Assembly (NCBI GenBank): GCA_036381215.1
Contig: DASVDF010000041.1
Coordinates: 1 to 17,410 of the forward strand
From: IDS-8 sp036381215
GTDB taxonomy: Bacteria; Pseudomonadota; Gammaproteobacteria; Steroidobacterales; Woeseiaceae
Length of the DNA: 17,410 nt
Direction: 5' to 3'
Part shown: positions 1 to 7,746 of the stretch, piece after piece
How positions within the stretch are numbered: position 1 is the stretch's first letter
Layout: each line of letters starts with the position of its first letter
Position numbers and translations under genes: made by a program
The notes under the pieces: model-generated
The model's input: the letters and a program-made list of their open reading frames with translations, nothing else
Database searches by the model: none
Told to the model about the DNA's origin: nothing

Positions 1-2006
1 GTTATCGGATACCAGCTTCTCTGCGGGCAAGCCGAGCAACCAGAGGGTGGTGTCGTGCAGGTAGGACTGCCGGGTGTACCGTCTCCTCGTGCTGAATGAA
101 TTGTATTCGGTCGTGTGCTGCCGATAGCCGTAGGCATCGTAATTCGCGTATTCGGTGGTGTAGCTGTCGCTCGCACCACCGGCATACAGGGTGACCACTT
201 GCTTCGTTGGGTTGATGCGGTAGCTCAGCTGGGTGTGGTTGACCGTGTTCGACGGCGGGTAGTCGCCGCCGCAGGGGCAGAGATACCAGTCGTCCCCGAC
301 GTAGGCGCCTTGCACGTACGTGTCCTGCACGCGCTGCAGGAGGGTGTTTGCTCCGGGGTCGATGCTGTCGGTCGCCAGCACCATGCCCTCGGTCGCCGTG
401 CCGAACTTCCGGTATACCCAGTAGATGGTGCGCCGGCCCGGGCCGTTCACGGTCACCGTGCGGTAGTCGACGGAGTTCGACGAGGTGATTCCGGACGGGT
501 AGCCGGTCGCCGGCGCCGGGACGGCAAACGGGCCGTCGAGGTAGTCGTTCAAATTGCTCGTGGCGGTGTAAGTACCCTGGTTTTGCGAATAACTGTAGGT
601 CCACTGAAAACTGCCGACTCCGGGGCCCGACACCACGCGCTGGGTGAGCGACATGGAGACCGAGCAGTGCAGGTTCCGCGCGTAGCCGTCGACTTCGGTC
701 ATCATCCCCCAGCGGATCGCCGGCTCCACGTTGGAGCGGTTGTGCAGCACCTCGTGAAAGGTGTAGGAGATCGTGGCGCCCTCGGGCGTGGTGACGGTCG
801 CGTACTGGTTAGTCGTATCGGCCCCGCATGACGGGGCCCAGGTCGGCGTGCCGTTGGGGGCGTACCTCTGGATCTGATTGTTGTAGACGCCGACGGGGTC
901 GTTGGGATCGAACTGGTAGACGTAGACACCGTCGCTGTATTGCCATTGGCTGCCGTCCGGCAGCGTGACGCGGGTCAGGTGCTTCGCTCCGGTCGAGGCA
1001 TAGACATAGGTCCAGCTGCGGCCGTTGGCGGTCGCCGTGGTCGGCCGCTTGTACGCACTGCTGCCGGTGCCGATAGTCTCGTAGTTGATCGTGATCTGCC
1101 GGCCGTCCGACGCGGTGATTTTCGTCAGCTCGCCGCCGGTGTAGGTGTAGTTCACGTAATTGCCGAAGCGGTCTTCAATGCGTGTCACCATGAGTATCCG
1201 CGTCATGATGACCGGGTCCTTGAGCGTGATCTTGCCGTTGAAATAGCTCTTGATGTGATTGAACGTGTACGTCAGGCCGTTCGGCCCCGAGACGACGATA
1301 CCTTCCTGCCCGCTGGCGTTGACGATGCAATCCGTGATCTTGAAATTGGATTTGGTGACCTGGTGGTAGGCGGCATCGATCAGAAACTTCTCGCTGGTGA
1401 CGCCTGGAATGTGGAGTAGCTTGCCCTCCCAGTACATGTTGCCGGCGATCAGCTCATCGTCGGGATTCATGACGGAATCGGCGTCGCCGCTGCAGTTCTC
1501 GCCGTTGTGCCAGTTGTTGTAGCCCCAGTCCCAGCCGGTGTCGGTGTGGCCGGGTTTGACGTCGAGATAATTCCCTTTGATCAGCGGCAGGTTCCATTGC
1601 CAGCCGGTCGGCCCGCCGGTATCCAGATCCTGGGACGGGATCCAGCGGCTGAGCTCCACGGGTATGGCAGAATTGCCCGGGATCGAGACGTCGGTGACGG
1701 CGAAGGTCACTTCTCCAGTGACCGGGTTATAGCCGTCGCCGAGCGCGGTCGTGCCGGGGTATCGGTGGGGAACTTGCGGTTCCAGCACGCTTAGATCGAA
1801 ATCCAGGCCGCCACCGGTTCCGCCGCCGTCATCGCAGCAGATCACCGCTGCGGCCGAAGGGTCTTCTGCTTCGTTCGTGGCCCCCTCAAGGGCAGAAGGG
1901 TCTTCAGAACCCGATCGTCTTCGGCGTGAGCCACGGCCAAAAGCAGTGACAGGCCCAGCCAGAACAACAGCACACTCAAAACGCGTGCGTCCCCGCGTTT
2001 GAACAT
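1..2006 (-). CDS. RHS/YD-repeat secreted protein, 5' part only, apparent frameshift after the signal peptide
   Basis: The gene runs off the left edge. An ATG at 2006, with AAGGGA 7 nt upstream, opens a 54-codon frame encoding a clear signal peptide (MFKRGDAR, a Leu-rich core, then AVAHA before ED) that stops with TGA at 1842-1844. A second frame (codons starting at multiples of 3) is open from about 1920 to base 1 and carries the body: a Cys/Gly stretch (ICCDDGGGTGGG), an RHS N-terminal motif (TGEVTFAVTDVSIPGNSAIP), YD-type repeats (GNYVNYTYTGGELTKI, SDGRQITINY) and at the edge YLHDTTLWLLGLPAEKL. RHS/YD proteins are large exported beta-shell proteins, often toxin carriers or surface proteins; the C-terminus that would tell which is outside the window. 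Joining the two frames needs one extra base, most simply in the C runs at 1910-1912 or 1881-1885, so this is either a sequencing error or a real inactivating frameshift. The body has no good start codon of its own. RHS identity is solid; intactness is not. Confidence 0.8.
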
Positions 2007-2080
2007 CGAAGTATCCCTTGCTTGTTTGTTCTTATGGGCCCACTGCTGATCGTTATGTAGGCTCAGCGGCCCCTATGGGC

Positions 2081-2109
2081 CTTTTACTCTTGCTTTCAGA
2101 ATCTGGCAA
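2081..2109 (-). promoter_or_regulatory. Candidate sigma-70 promoter for the RHS gene
   Basis: On the minus strand, TTGCCA (2109-2104, five of six to TTGACA) lies 17 bp before TAAAAG (2086-2081, four of six to TATAAT). It sits about 75 bp upstream of the RHS start in the 217-bp gap after ppx. The gap also holds a 6-bp stem with a 4-nt loop at 2190-2205 (CAAATC/GATTTG) shortly after the ppx stop, without a T-run. The promoter is a by-eye match only. Confidence 0.35.
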
Positions 2110-2223
2110 TCAGTTTCGTTTGCGTCGGAATGCAAGGCAACGCGACGCGGAGCGCTGTGGGGTGCACCGCGCGCAAGGAGCGGCTTCGTCAAATCGAATG
2201 ATTTGCTCGGGCGTGGTGCGTCT

Positions 2224-3783
2224 TTATTCGTAGTGCAGGCGGATGCCGGCGAGGTCGAGGTAGCGGGTTTCGCGCGCGAGCTCCGCGTCGGTGAGCGGGT
2301 TGGCCTCGAGCCAGCCGGGCGGAAACTCGAGGCGCAACCCGTCCTTTGCGACTTCGAGCCCGATCGCGGGCAGCGGCGTCGTGCTCCGGCTGCGATTCAG
2401 CAGCACCGCGAGGCGCAAGAGCAGCGCGAGGCGCAGCGCAGGCTCGCGCCAAACCTTGGGCAGGCGCTTCAGGTCGTCGATCTTCACGTCGCGCCGCTGG
2501 TTCCCGATCAGGAACGCGAGGAAGAGCTGCTCGGCACGCGGGAAGCCCGGCAGGTCCGCGTTCTCGGCGATATAGGCGCCGTGGCGCTGGAAGCCGTCGT
2601 GCGAGATGTCGAGCCCGATCTCATGCAGCGTGGCGGCCCACTCGAGCATGCGCGCGGCGAGCGGCGACGGCAGCTTCCAGCGCTCGCACTGCGCGAGGAG
2701 CTGCCCCGCGGTGGCCGCCACCCGCTCCGCCTGCGCGCGGTCGACCGAGTAGCGCCGGGCCATCGCCTCGACGCTGCGCTGACGCGCGTCCTCGTGCCGC
2801 AGGCGGCCGAGCTGGTCGTAAAGAAGTCCCTCGCGCAGCGCGCCCTCCGAGACGCGCAGGCGCTCCACGCCGAGCACGTCGAGCAGCTCGACGAGAATCG
2901 CGAGACCGCCGGGCCACACGTCGTTGCGGCCTTCGGGCAGCCCGGGCAATGCGAGGCTCGCCGTGTCCTCGAACTCGAGCACGCGCTCAATGAGCTGCCC
3001 CACCGCGGCGCGGGTGAGGTCCGGCGAATCGAGCATTCCGAGCTCGCGCGCGACGGCCACCGTGGCGAGGATCGTGCCGGAGGTGCCGATCGCCTGCGCG
3101 GCTTCGAGATCCGGGAAGAACTTCTTCACCGGCGTGATCTCCAGCCGTGCGGCGAGGCGCGCGCGCTCGAAGCGGCGGCGGCTCAGGATGCCGTCGCCGA
3201 AATGCGCCTCGGTGAGCGCGACGCAGCCGAGATGCACGCTCTCCAGCGCCCGCGGCTCGGCGCCGACGCCGTAGATCAGCTCGGTGCTGCCGCCGCCGAT
3301 GTCCATCACGAGCCGCGCACCGTCCCACGGGGGCAGGCTGTGCATGACACCCACGTAGATGAGGCGCGCCTCCTCGATGCCGGAGATCACCTCGATCGGA
3401 TGGCCGAGGGCTTTTTCCGCCTGCTTGCGGAACGCCTGCGCGTCGCGCGCGCGCCGGAACGTGCTCGTGCCCGCGGCGCGCACCGAGGATGCGCGCATGT
3501 CGCGCAGCCGCTCGCCGAAGCGGGACAGGCACGCGAGCGCGCGCTCTTTCGCGGCTTTCGAGAGATCGCCGCCGGATTCGAGCCCTTCCGAGAGCCGCAC
3601 CGTCTCCTTCAGGCGATCGATGATTGCGAGCTGCCCGTGGCGCAGCTCGCCGACCACCATGTGGAAGCTGTTGGAGCCGAGATCGACCGCCGCGATGACG
3701 TCAGCGGCGGCAGTCGCGTCGTCGGGCGAGGAAGTCCGGACCGCGTCGTCGGAAAGGAGGTCCCGTGCCGAGCGTGCGGTCAC
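2224..3783 (-). CDS. ppx: Exopolyphosphatase (Ppx/GppA family)
   Basis: Predicted cytoplasmic exopolyphosphatase, releasing phosphate from the ends of polyphosphate; the related GppA acts on pppGpp. The protein is 519 aa, close to the ~513 aa of E. coli Ppx. Seen: phosphate-binding motif AAVDLGSNSFHMVV (residues 31-44), SGIEEARLIYVG (134-145, with E137 at the place of the Ppx catalytic Glu), the second glycine-rich motif DIGGGSTE (161-168), a GTSGTI loop, and a C-terminal HD-like helical domain with LHEIGLDISHDGFQRHGAYI. The full C-terminal domain argues for Ppx rather than a short GppA-like protein. The start is a GTG with no evident Shine-Dalgarno, but it is the only ATG/GTG/TTG upstream of the conserved N-terminus. 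It is last in a run after erpA (21-nt gap, holding a GCCGC/GCGGC stem), so translation may be coupled. No ppk is visible. Confidence 0.93.
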   Translation of the reverse strand: MTARSARDLLSDDAVRTSSPDDATAAADVIAAVDLGSNSFHMVVGELRHGQLAIIDRLKETVRLSEGLESGGDLSKAAKERALACLSRFGERLRDMRASSVRAAGTSTFRRARDAQAFRKQAEKALGHPIEVISGIEEARLIYVGVMHSLPPWDGARLVMDIGGGSTELIYGVGAEPRALESVHLGCVALTEAHFGDGILSRRRFERARLAARLEITPVKKFFPDLEAAQAIGTSGTILATVAVARELGMLDSPDLTRAAVGQLIERVLEFEDTASLALPGLPEGRNDVWPGGLAILVELLDVLGVERLRVSEGALREGLLYDQLGRLRHEDARQRSVEAMARRYSVDRAQAERVAATAGQLLAQCERWKLPSPLAARMLEWAATLHEIGLDISHDGFQRHGAYIAENADLPGFPRAEQLFLAFLIGNQRRDVKIDDLKRLPKVWREPALRLALLLRLAVLLNRSRSTTPLPAIGLEVAKDGLRLEFPPGWLEANPLTDAELARETRYLDLAGIRLHYE

Positions 3784-3804
3784 GGGCCGGCCGCGTGCGC
3801 GGCG

Positions 3805-4167
3805 TCAGACGCTGAAGGAGGAGCCGCAACCACAGGTCGTGGCCGCATTGGGATTGCGGATGACGAACTGTGCGCCCTGCAGGTCTTCCTTGTAGTCGAT
3901 TTCCGCGCCCATCAGGTACTGCACGCTCATCGGGTCGATGAGCAGCGTGACGCCCTGGTTCTCGACCCGGCTGTCGCCCTCCTCCTCGCTCTCGTCGAAG
4001 GTGAAGCCGTACTGGAAGCCGGAGCAGCCGCCGCCCGACACGAACACCCGCAGCTTGAGCTCGGGGTTGTCCTCTTCCTGGATGAGCTGATGGACTTTCC
4101 GCGCCGCCGCGTCGGTGAAAACCACCGGGGCGGGAATCCCGGAAAATACCTGCGATTCGTCCTGCAT
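3805..4167 (-). CDS. erpA: Iron-sulfur cluster insertion protein ErpA (A-type carrier)
   Basis: A 120-aa A-type Fe-S carrier (HesB/IscA/ErpA family) that delivers clusters to target enzymes in the cytoplasm. All three cluster-binding cysteines are present: C48 in VSGGGCSGFQYGF and C112 and C114 in the C-terminal TCGCGSSF. The internal stretch LLIDPMSVQYLMGAEIDY and the tail FVIRNPNAATTCGCGSSFSV are typical of ErpA rather than IscA or SufA. The start ATG (4167) is 5 nt after the bactofilin stop, with AGG about 8 nt upstream, so the two genes are almost certainly co-transcribed. The open frame continues upstream of this ATG, but that sequence belongs to the bactofilin gene in another frame. Confidence 0.95.
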   Translation of the reverse strand: MQDESQVFSGIPAPVVFTDAAARKVHQLIQEEDNPELKLRVFVSGGGCSGFQYGFTFDESEEEGDSRVENQGVTLLIDPMSVQYLMGAEIDYKEDLQGAQFVIRNPNAATTCGCGSSFSV

Positions 4168-4172
4168 GCGTG

Positions 4173-4628
4173 TTACCTGTTCGCCTGCTTGATCGGCACC
4201 GCGGGTGGCGTTTCCTGCAGCGGCCGCTGGCGCGCCTCCATGCGATTGGTGCGCTCCATCAGCACCTGGCCGGCCGGCTGGTGCACCAGCTTGCCGTTGA
4301 TCTCGGCGCCGATCGCCATTTCGATGAGATTGTAATACACGTTGCCAATGACCCGCGCCGTCGGCCCCAGTTCCACGTGCTGGCTGGTGACGACGTCGCC
4401 CTTCACGAGCCCGTTCAGCAGGACGTAGGGCACCGTGACGCCGCCTTCCACGCTGCCGTCCTCGGCGATCGACAGCGCCGAGGTACTTTCGAGATCCGCG
4501 GAAACGCTGCCCTTCACCACCCCGTCGACGTGGCAGCGCCCGGAAAAGACGATATCGCCGTGGACCCTGGAATTCGGCCCGACGAGCGTATCCACCCGGC
4601 TCTCCATGTGCGATTTGCGCCCGAACAT
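4173..4628 (-). CDS. Bactofilin (polymer-forming cytoskeletal protein)
   Basis: A 151-aa bactofilin-family protein (DUF583). These self-assemble without nucleotide into filaments from a right-handed beta-helix and act as scaffolds for cell shape, stalks or envelope enzymes. Seen: short hydrophobic N-terminus (MFGRKSHMES), then the repeating core from about residue 16 to 118 with Gly-Asp/Gly-Lys turns (NSRVHGDIVFSG, HVDGVVKGSVSADLES, GLVKGDVVTSQHVELGP, IGNVYYNLIEMAIGAEING) and a polar tail rich in Gln, Pro and Arg. A strong ribosome site, GGAGGAA, lies 8 nt before the ATG. It sits between a DUF6776 membrane protein and erpA; the former may be a membrane partner (inference from position). Confidence 0.92.
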   Translation of the reverse strand: MFGRKSHMESRVDTLVGPNSRVHGDIVFSGRCHVDGVVKGSVSADLESTSALSIAEDGSVEGGVTVPYVLLNGLVKGDVVTSQHVELGPTARVIGNVYYNLIEMAIGAEINGKLVHQPAGQVLMERTNRMEARQRPLQETPPAVPIKQANR

Positions 4629-4707
4629 CTTCTATTCCTCCCCAGAACCGGCTCACCCGGCCAGCGCCGCGCGCCCGCTGCGCGCCGCGGATACGTCTTG
4701 CAACCGC

Positions 4708-5427
4708 TCACCCCTCGGTGCCCTGCCAGTCGAAACTCTGCTCGATGCTCGCCACCGACTTCGTGTGGGAGCGTACCTCGACGTTGACCTTCTCCGGTGT
4801 GAACCCGTCCGGCAGGACCAGCTCCCGCTCGAAAGTCTGGAAATAGCGGAAGGCGAACGGCCAGGCGCTGTCCTGGTCCTCGGGCACCAGCTGTTCGAGG
4901 GTGTAGGTGACGCTCTCGCCGTCCTGCGCACCCTGCAGGCTGAAGGCGACGTCCCCTTTCACCTGCCGGTCGTGCTGCAGCACCTGCACCAGCACGAGGC
5001 TCACGCGGTACGAGCCTTCGTCCTTGCCCTTCGTGACCTTGAGATCCTGCACCCGCAGGCCCTGGCCGCCGTCGGCGGGCGCCATGATACCGCGGTAGAA
5101 CGCGATCGCCTCCCGCTGCTCCTGCACTTTGCGCTGCAGCTCCTCGAGCGTCGTCTCGACCTTCGCGTACGCGCTCTGGTCGATTTCGCGGGACGTCTGC
5201 AGCAGCGCGATCTGCTCCTTGAGCGCGATGACCTGCTGCTCCAGGTCGTCGATCGTGCCCTCGAGCGCCTGCCGCTCTGAGGCGACCTCGACGATGTTGT
5301 AGCCGGCCTGGATCCGCCCGAACTCGAAGATGAGCCATGCAGCGACCAGCACGGCCACGACCGCACCGAGCCGGAGCATCCGGGACGGCCGGTTGCGATT
5401 GAGCGGCAGGCTGCCGTTCCTGGCCAC
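4708..5427 (-). CDS. DUF6776-type single-pass membrane protein with coiled coil
   Basis: A 239-aa protein resembling the DUF6776 family, whose function is unknown. Seen: a basic N-terminus (RNRPSRMLR), one transmembrane segment at about residues 19-37 (LGAVVAVLVAAWLIFEFG), a heptad-like coiled coil at about 48-105 (QALEGTIDDLEQQVIALKEQ and following), and a soluble beta-rich C-terminal domain, presumably periplasmic. The GTG start at 5427 has AAAGGAG 5 nt upstream; the nearby ATG-ATG at about 5456 is in another frame. The gene is first in the run leading to bactofilin, erpA and ppx and is divergent from hemJ across a 201-bp gap in which I see no strong promoter. A role in tethering or organising the bactofilin is inferred only from adjacency. 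Confidence 0.8.
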   Translation of the reverse strand: MARNGSLPLNRNRPSRMLRLGAVVAVLVAAWLIFEFGRIQAGYNIVEVASERQALEGTIDDLEQQVIALKEQIALLQTSREIDQSAYAKVETTLEELQRKVQEQREAIAFYRGIMAPADGGQGLRVQDLKVTKGKDEGSYRVSLVLVQVLQHDRQVKGDVAFSLQGAQDGESVTYTLEQLVPEDQDSAWPFAFRYFQTFERELVLPDGFTPEKVNVEVRSHTKSVASIEQSFDWQGTEG

Positions 5428-5628
5428 CGATACTCCTTTCTCGTTGCGGATTCATCATGTTAAGCGCCCGCCCCGGGAAACAGAAGTGCGCCAGGTCACG
5501 GAAACCGGAGCGCTCGTCTTTGCAGCCGCCCTGCCACCGGGCAGACTTGGCCCGGGCCGGCTCCCGCGCGAGAAGCTGATGCCGCTCACGCGGGCGGGCC
5601 CTTCTTGCCACTGCGACGAAGGACAAGC

Positions 5629-6060
5629 ATGAACGCAGGCCTGTACCTCTGGCTCAAAGGGCTCCACGTGGCATTCATGGTGACGTGGTTCGCGGGTCTC
5701 TTCTACCTGCCGCGCCTGTTCATCTATCACGCGGAAGCCGGAGATGCCCCGAGCCGCGAGCGTTTCATCGTAATGGAACGGCGCCTCTTCGCGATCATGT
5801 CGATCGGCGCCGGCCTGACGGCGCTGTTCGGCATCGCGATGCTGTGGCAGAACCCGGCGCTGCTCGGGACAGGCTGGTTCCAGGCGAAGCTCGTGCTGCT
5901 CGCCGGCCTCATTGCGTACCACGTGTCGTGCCGCCTCTGGATGACGCGGCTCGCGGCGCGCTCCGAGCCGCAGGCGACGCGCGGCTTGCGCTGGTACAAC
6001 GAGATCCCGGCGCTGTTCCTGCTCGCGATCGTACTGCTCGCGATCGTCAAGCCTGCGTGA
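5629..6060 (+). CDS. hemJ: Protoporphyrinogen oxidase HemJ
   Basis: A 143-aa integral membrane protein of the HemJ family, which oxidises protoporphyrinogen IX to protoporphyrin IX, the next-to-last step of haem synthesis. Seen: the N-terminal signature KGLHVAFMVTWFAGLFYLPR followed by LFIYH, with the conserved His and Arg (H13, R29, H34); four hydrophobic helices at about 8-30, 54-74, 85-103 and 126-141; and the C-terminal RWYNEIPALFLLAIV...KP motif. Length matches the short bacterial form. ATG 5629 has GAAGGA 5 nt upstream and is preferred over the in-frame ATG at 5605, which would add eight basic residues. The stop abuts the stop of rppH on the other strand. Confidence 0.92.
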   Translation: MNAGLYLWLKGLHVAFMVTWFAGLFYLPRLFIYHAEAGDAPSRERFIVMERRLFAIMSIGAGLTALFGIAMLWQNPALLGTGWFQAKLVLLAGLIAYHVSCRLWMTRLAARSEPQATRGLRWYNEIPALFLLAIVLLAIVKPA

Positions 6061-6642
6061 TCAGGAGGAATCCGCGGGCGTGGCGATGCGGGCGAGATCG
6101 CGGGCGAACGCGGAGCGCCAGCGCTTCGGCCACCAGCGCGGCTGCGGCGGCAGGCCCGCGGGATAGACGTAGGGGCCGAGCTCGTGCAATGCGCGCGCGT
6201 ACACGCGGCGCTTGAAGTAGATCACCTCGTTTACGGGCTTCCAGAAATCGACCCAGCGCCAGCGATCGAATTCAGGGATAGCGCCGGCATCGACGCGCAC
6301 GCGCTCGTCCGGCGCCTGGAGCTTCAGCAGGAACCAGCGCTGCTTCTGGCCGATGCAGAGCGGCTTCACACCGTGGCGCACGTAACGGCGCGGCAGGCGA
6401 TAGCGCAGCCAGTCGCGGGTCGAGCCGAGGACCTCCACGTCGGCGGGCGTGAGGCCGATCTCCTCCTCCAGCTCGCGGAACATCGCTTCCTCCGGCGTCT
6501 CGCCGACCCGCATGCCGCCCTGCGGAAACTGCCAGCCCTTGCTGCCGGCGCGGCCGGCGAGCAGGAGCTTGCCGTCGGCGTTCGCGAGAATGATGCCGAC
6601 GTTCGCCCGGAAGCCTTCGGAATCGATGTGATCGCTGCTCAT
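6061..6642 (-). CDS. rppH: RNA pyrophosphohydrolase RppH (Nudix)
   Basis: A 193-aa Nudix hydrolase that removes pyrophosphate from the 5' end of mRNA, exposing it to RNase E. The N-terminus (GFRANVGIILANADGKLLLAGR) and WQFPQGGM match RppH, and the Nudix box G-x5-E-x7-REL-x-EE-x-GL is complete (GGMRVGETPEEAMFRELEEE, then IGL). Downstream, QKQRWFLLKL and EFDRWRWVDFWKPVNEVIYFKR are RppH-typical and set it apart from other Nudix enzymes. The protein is somewhat longer than the E. coli one (176 aa) because of a basic, Trp/Arg-rich C-terminal tail. The start is ATG 6642; no clear Shine-Dalgarno is seen. Divergent from the permease gene across 96 bp. Confidence 0.95.
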   Translation of the reverse strand: MSSDHIDSEGFRANVGIILANADGKLLLAGRAGSKGWQFPQGGMRVGETPEEAMFRELEEEIGLTPADVEVLGSTRDWLRYRLPRRYVRHGVKPLCIGQKQRWFLLKLQAPDERVRVDAGAIPEFDRWRWVDFWKPVNEVIYFKRRVYARALHELGPYVYPAGLPPQPRWWPKRWRSAFARDLARIATPADSS

Positions 6643-6738
6643 GACAAGTGCCCGGCATTGTGCGGTATTCGCGCCGGCCGGCCAAGAAAGCCGCGGGTTA
6701 TGATGGCAGCCCGTCCTTACCTCGGAGCGTGACCGCGC

Positions 6739-7722
6739 ATGACCCGCCAGCCCGCGCTGTTCATCACCGGCCTGGGCCTCATCGCCGTCGGCGCGCTGGC
6801 GGTCGCGCTGGCCTCGGGCAGCGCGAGTCCGGGCTTCGCGGCGATGTGGCAGGCGCTGACCGGCGCGGCGCCGCCCCCGGTGCGGGAGCTGGTGTGGGGA
6901 CTCCGGCTGCCGCGCGCGCTGACGGCATTCGGCGTGGGCGGCCTGCTCGCGGTCGCGGGCGTGCTGATGCAGGTGCTGCTGCGCAATCCGCTGGCGGAGC
7001 CGTACATCCTCGGCACCTCGGGCGGCGCCGCCGTGGCCGCGCTGCTCGCGATGCTCGCGGGTATGGGTAGCGCCGCGGTGGACGGCGCCGCATTCGCGGG
7101 AGCCCTGGGAGCGACGCTGCTCGTGTTCAGCGTGGCGCACGGCACGGGCAGCTGGACGCCGGCGCGGCTGCTGCTCACGGGGGTGGTGCTTGCGGCGGGC
7201 TTCACCGCGGCGACGACGCTGCTGCTCGCCTTGTCGCCGGACCAGAACCTGCGCGGCATGCTGTTCTGGCTGATGGGGGACCTGAGCTTCGCGTTCTCGC
7301 CGGGGAGGAGCCTCGCCGTGCTCGCGGTGCTGCTGGTTGCGGGCCTGCTCGCCGGCCGCCACTTGAACGTGCTCGCGCGCGGCGAGCTGCAGGCGGCCAT
7401 CCTGGGGCTGCCGGTGTCCGCGTTCCGTTACGGTATTTTCGTCGTGACTTCGCTCGCGGTCGCGGTGTCGGTGACGACGGTGGGCGTGGTCGGCTTCATC
7501 GGCCTCGTGGTGCCGCACCTGATCCGCCTGCTCACGGGCAGCGATCACCGCCTCGTGCTGCCCGCCTCGGCCCTCGCCGGTGGCACGCTGCTGGTCGTCG
7601 CCGATACGCTTGCCCGCACGGTCGCCGCCCCGCGCCAGCTGCCGGTCGGCGCGATCACGGCGGCGCTCGGCGTGCCGTTGTTCCTGTACCTGATGAGCCG
7701 CCGCCCGACCCGCGAGCCGTAG
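6739..7722 (+). CDS. FecCD/BtuC-type ABC transporter permease
   Basis: A 327-aa inner-membrane permease of the family that imports iron-siderophores, haem or vitamin B12. Seen: about nine to ten hydrophobic helices, the family motif LRLPRALTAFGVGGLLAVAG, the strongly conserved QVLLRNPLAEPYILGTSGGA (residues about 78-97), and near the C-terminus GFIGLVVPHLIRLL, the region that contacts the ATPase, followed by PVGAITAALGVPLFLYLM. GGAG lies 11 nt before the ATG. No periplasmic binding protein or ATPase gene is adjacent, which is unusual; a matching ATPase is at 16583-17368. The substrate cannot be read from the sequence. No cobalamin riboswitch or Fur-like site was recognised in the 96-bp upstream gap; TATGAT at 6699-6704 is a possible -10 without a -35. 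Confidence 0.9.
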   Translation: MTRQPALFITGLGLIAVGALAVALASGSASPGFAAMWQALTGAAPPPVRELVWGLRLPRALTAFGVGGLLAVAGVLMQVLLRNPLAEPYILGTSGGAAVAALLAMLAGMGSAAVDGAAFAGALGATLLVFSVAHGTGSWTPARLLLTGVVLAAGFTAATTLLLALSPDQNLRGMLFWLMGDLSFAFSPGRSLAVLAVLLVAGLLAGRHLNVLARGELQAAILGLPVSAFRYGIFVVTSLAVAVSVTTVGVVGFIGLVVPHLIRLLTGSDHRLVLPASALAGGTLLVVADTLARTVAAPRQLPVGAITAALGVPLFLYLMSRRPTREP

Positions 7723-7746
7723 GGGCGCGCAGCGCGCGCTCCTACG
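7718..7746. terminator. Shared hairpin between convergent genes, covering both stop codons
   Basis: The 13-bp arms are 7718-7730 and 7734-7746, with a 3-nt loop (AGC) and one G-T wobble. The TAG stop of the permease (7720-7722) is in the left arm and the TAG of the diguanylate cyclase (7742-7744, minus strand) is in the right arm. It has no T-run on either side, so it may act as a transcript-end stabiliser or a REP-like element rather than a classical terminator. The outer arm CGTAGGGGCGCGC resembles GTAGGAGCG-type intergenic repeats known from pseudomonads and xanthomonads. Confidence 0.65.

Noticed and set aside
115..1794. Plus-strand open frames in the RHS region
   Set aside because: They are antisense to a minus-strand frame that shows clear YD-repeat and RHS N-terminal motifs.
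2007..2110. Leader riboswitch before the RHS gene, suggested by repeated GGCCCATA
   Set aside because: Two copies of the 8-mer exist, but no conserved riboswitch core was recognised and no stable fold was evident by eye.
2203..4335. Long plus-strand open frame of 710 codons
   Set aside because: It lies antisense to ppx, erpA and part of the bactofilin gene; its composition (Arg, Ala, Leu, His) is that of a GC-rich shadow frame.
6643..6738. Cobalamin riboswitch before the BtuC-like permease
   Set aside because: The gap is only 96 bp and lacks the B12-box and the length of that riboswitch.
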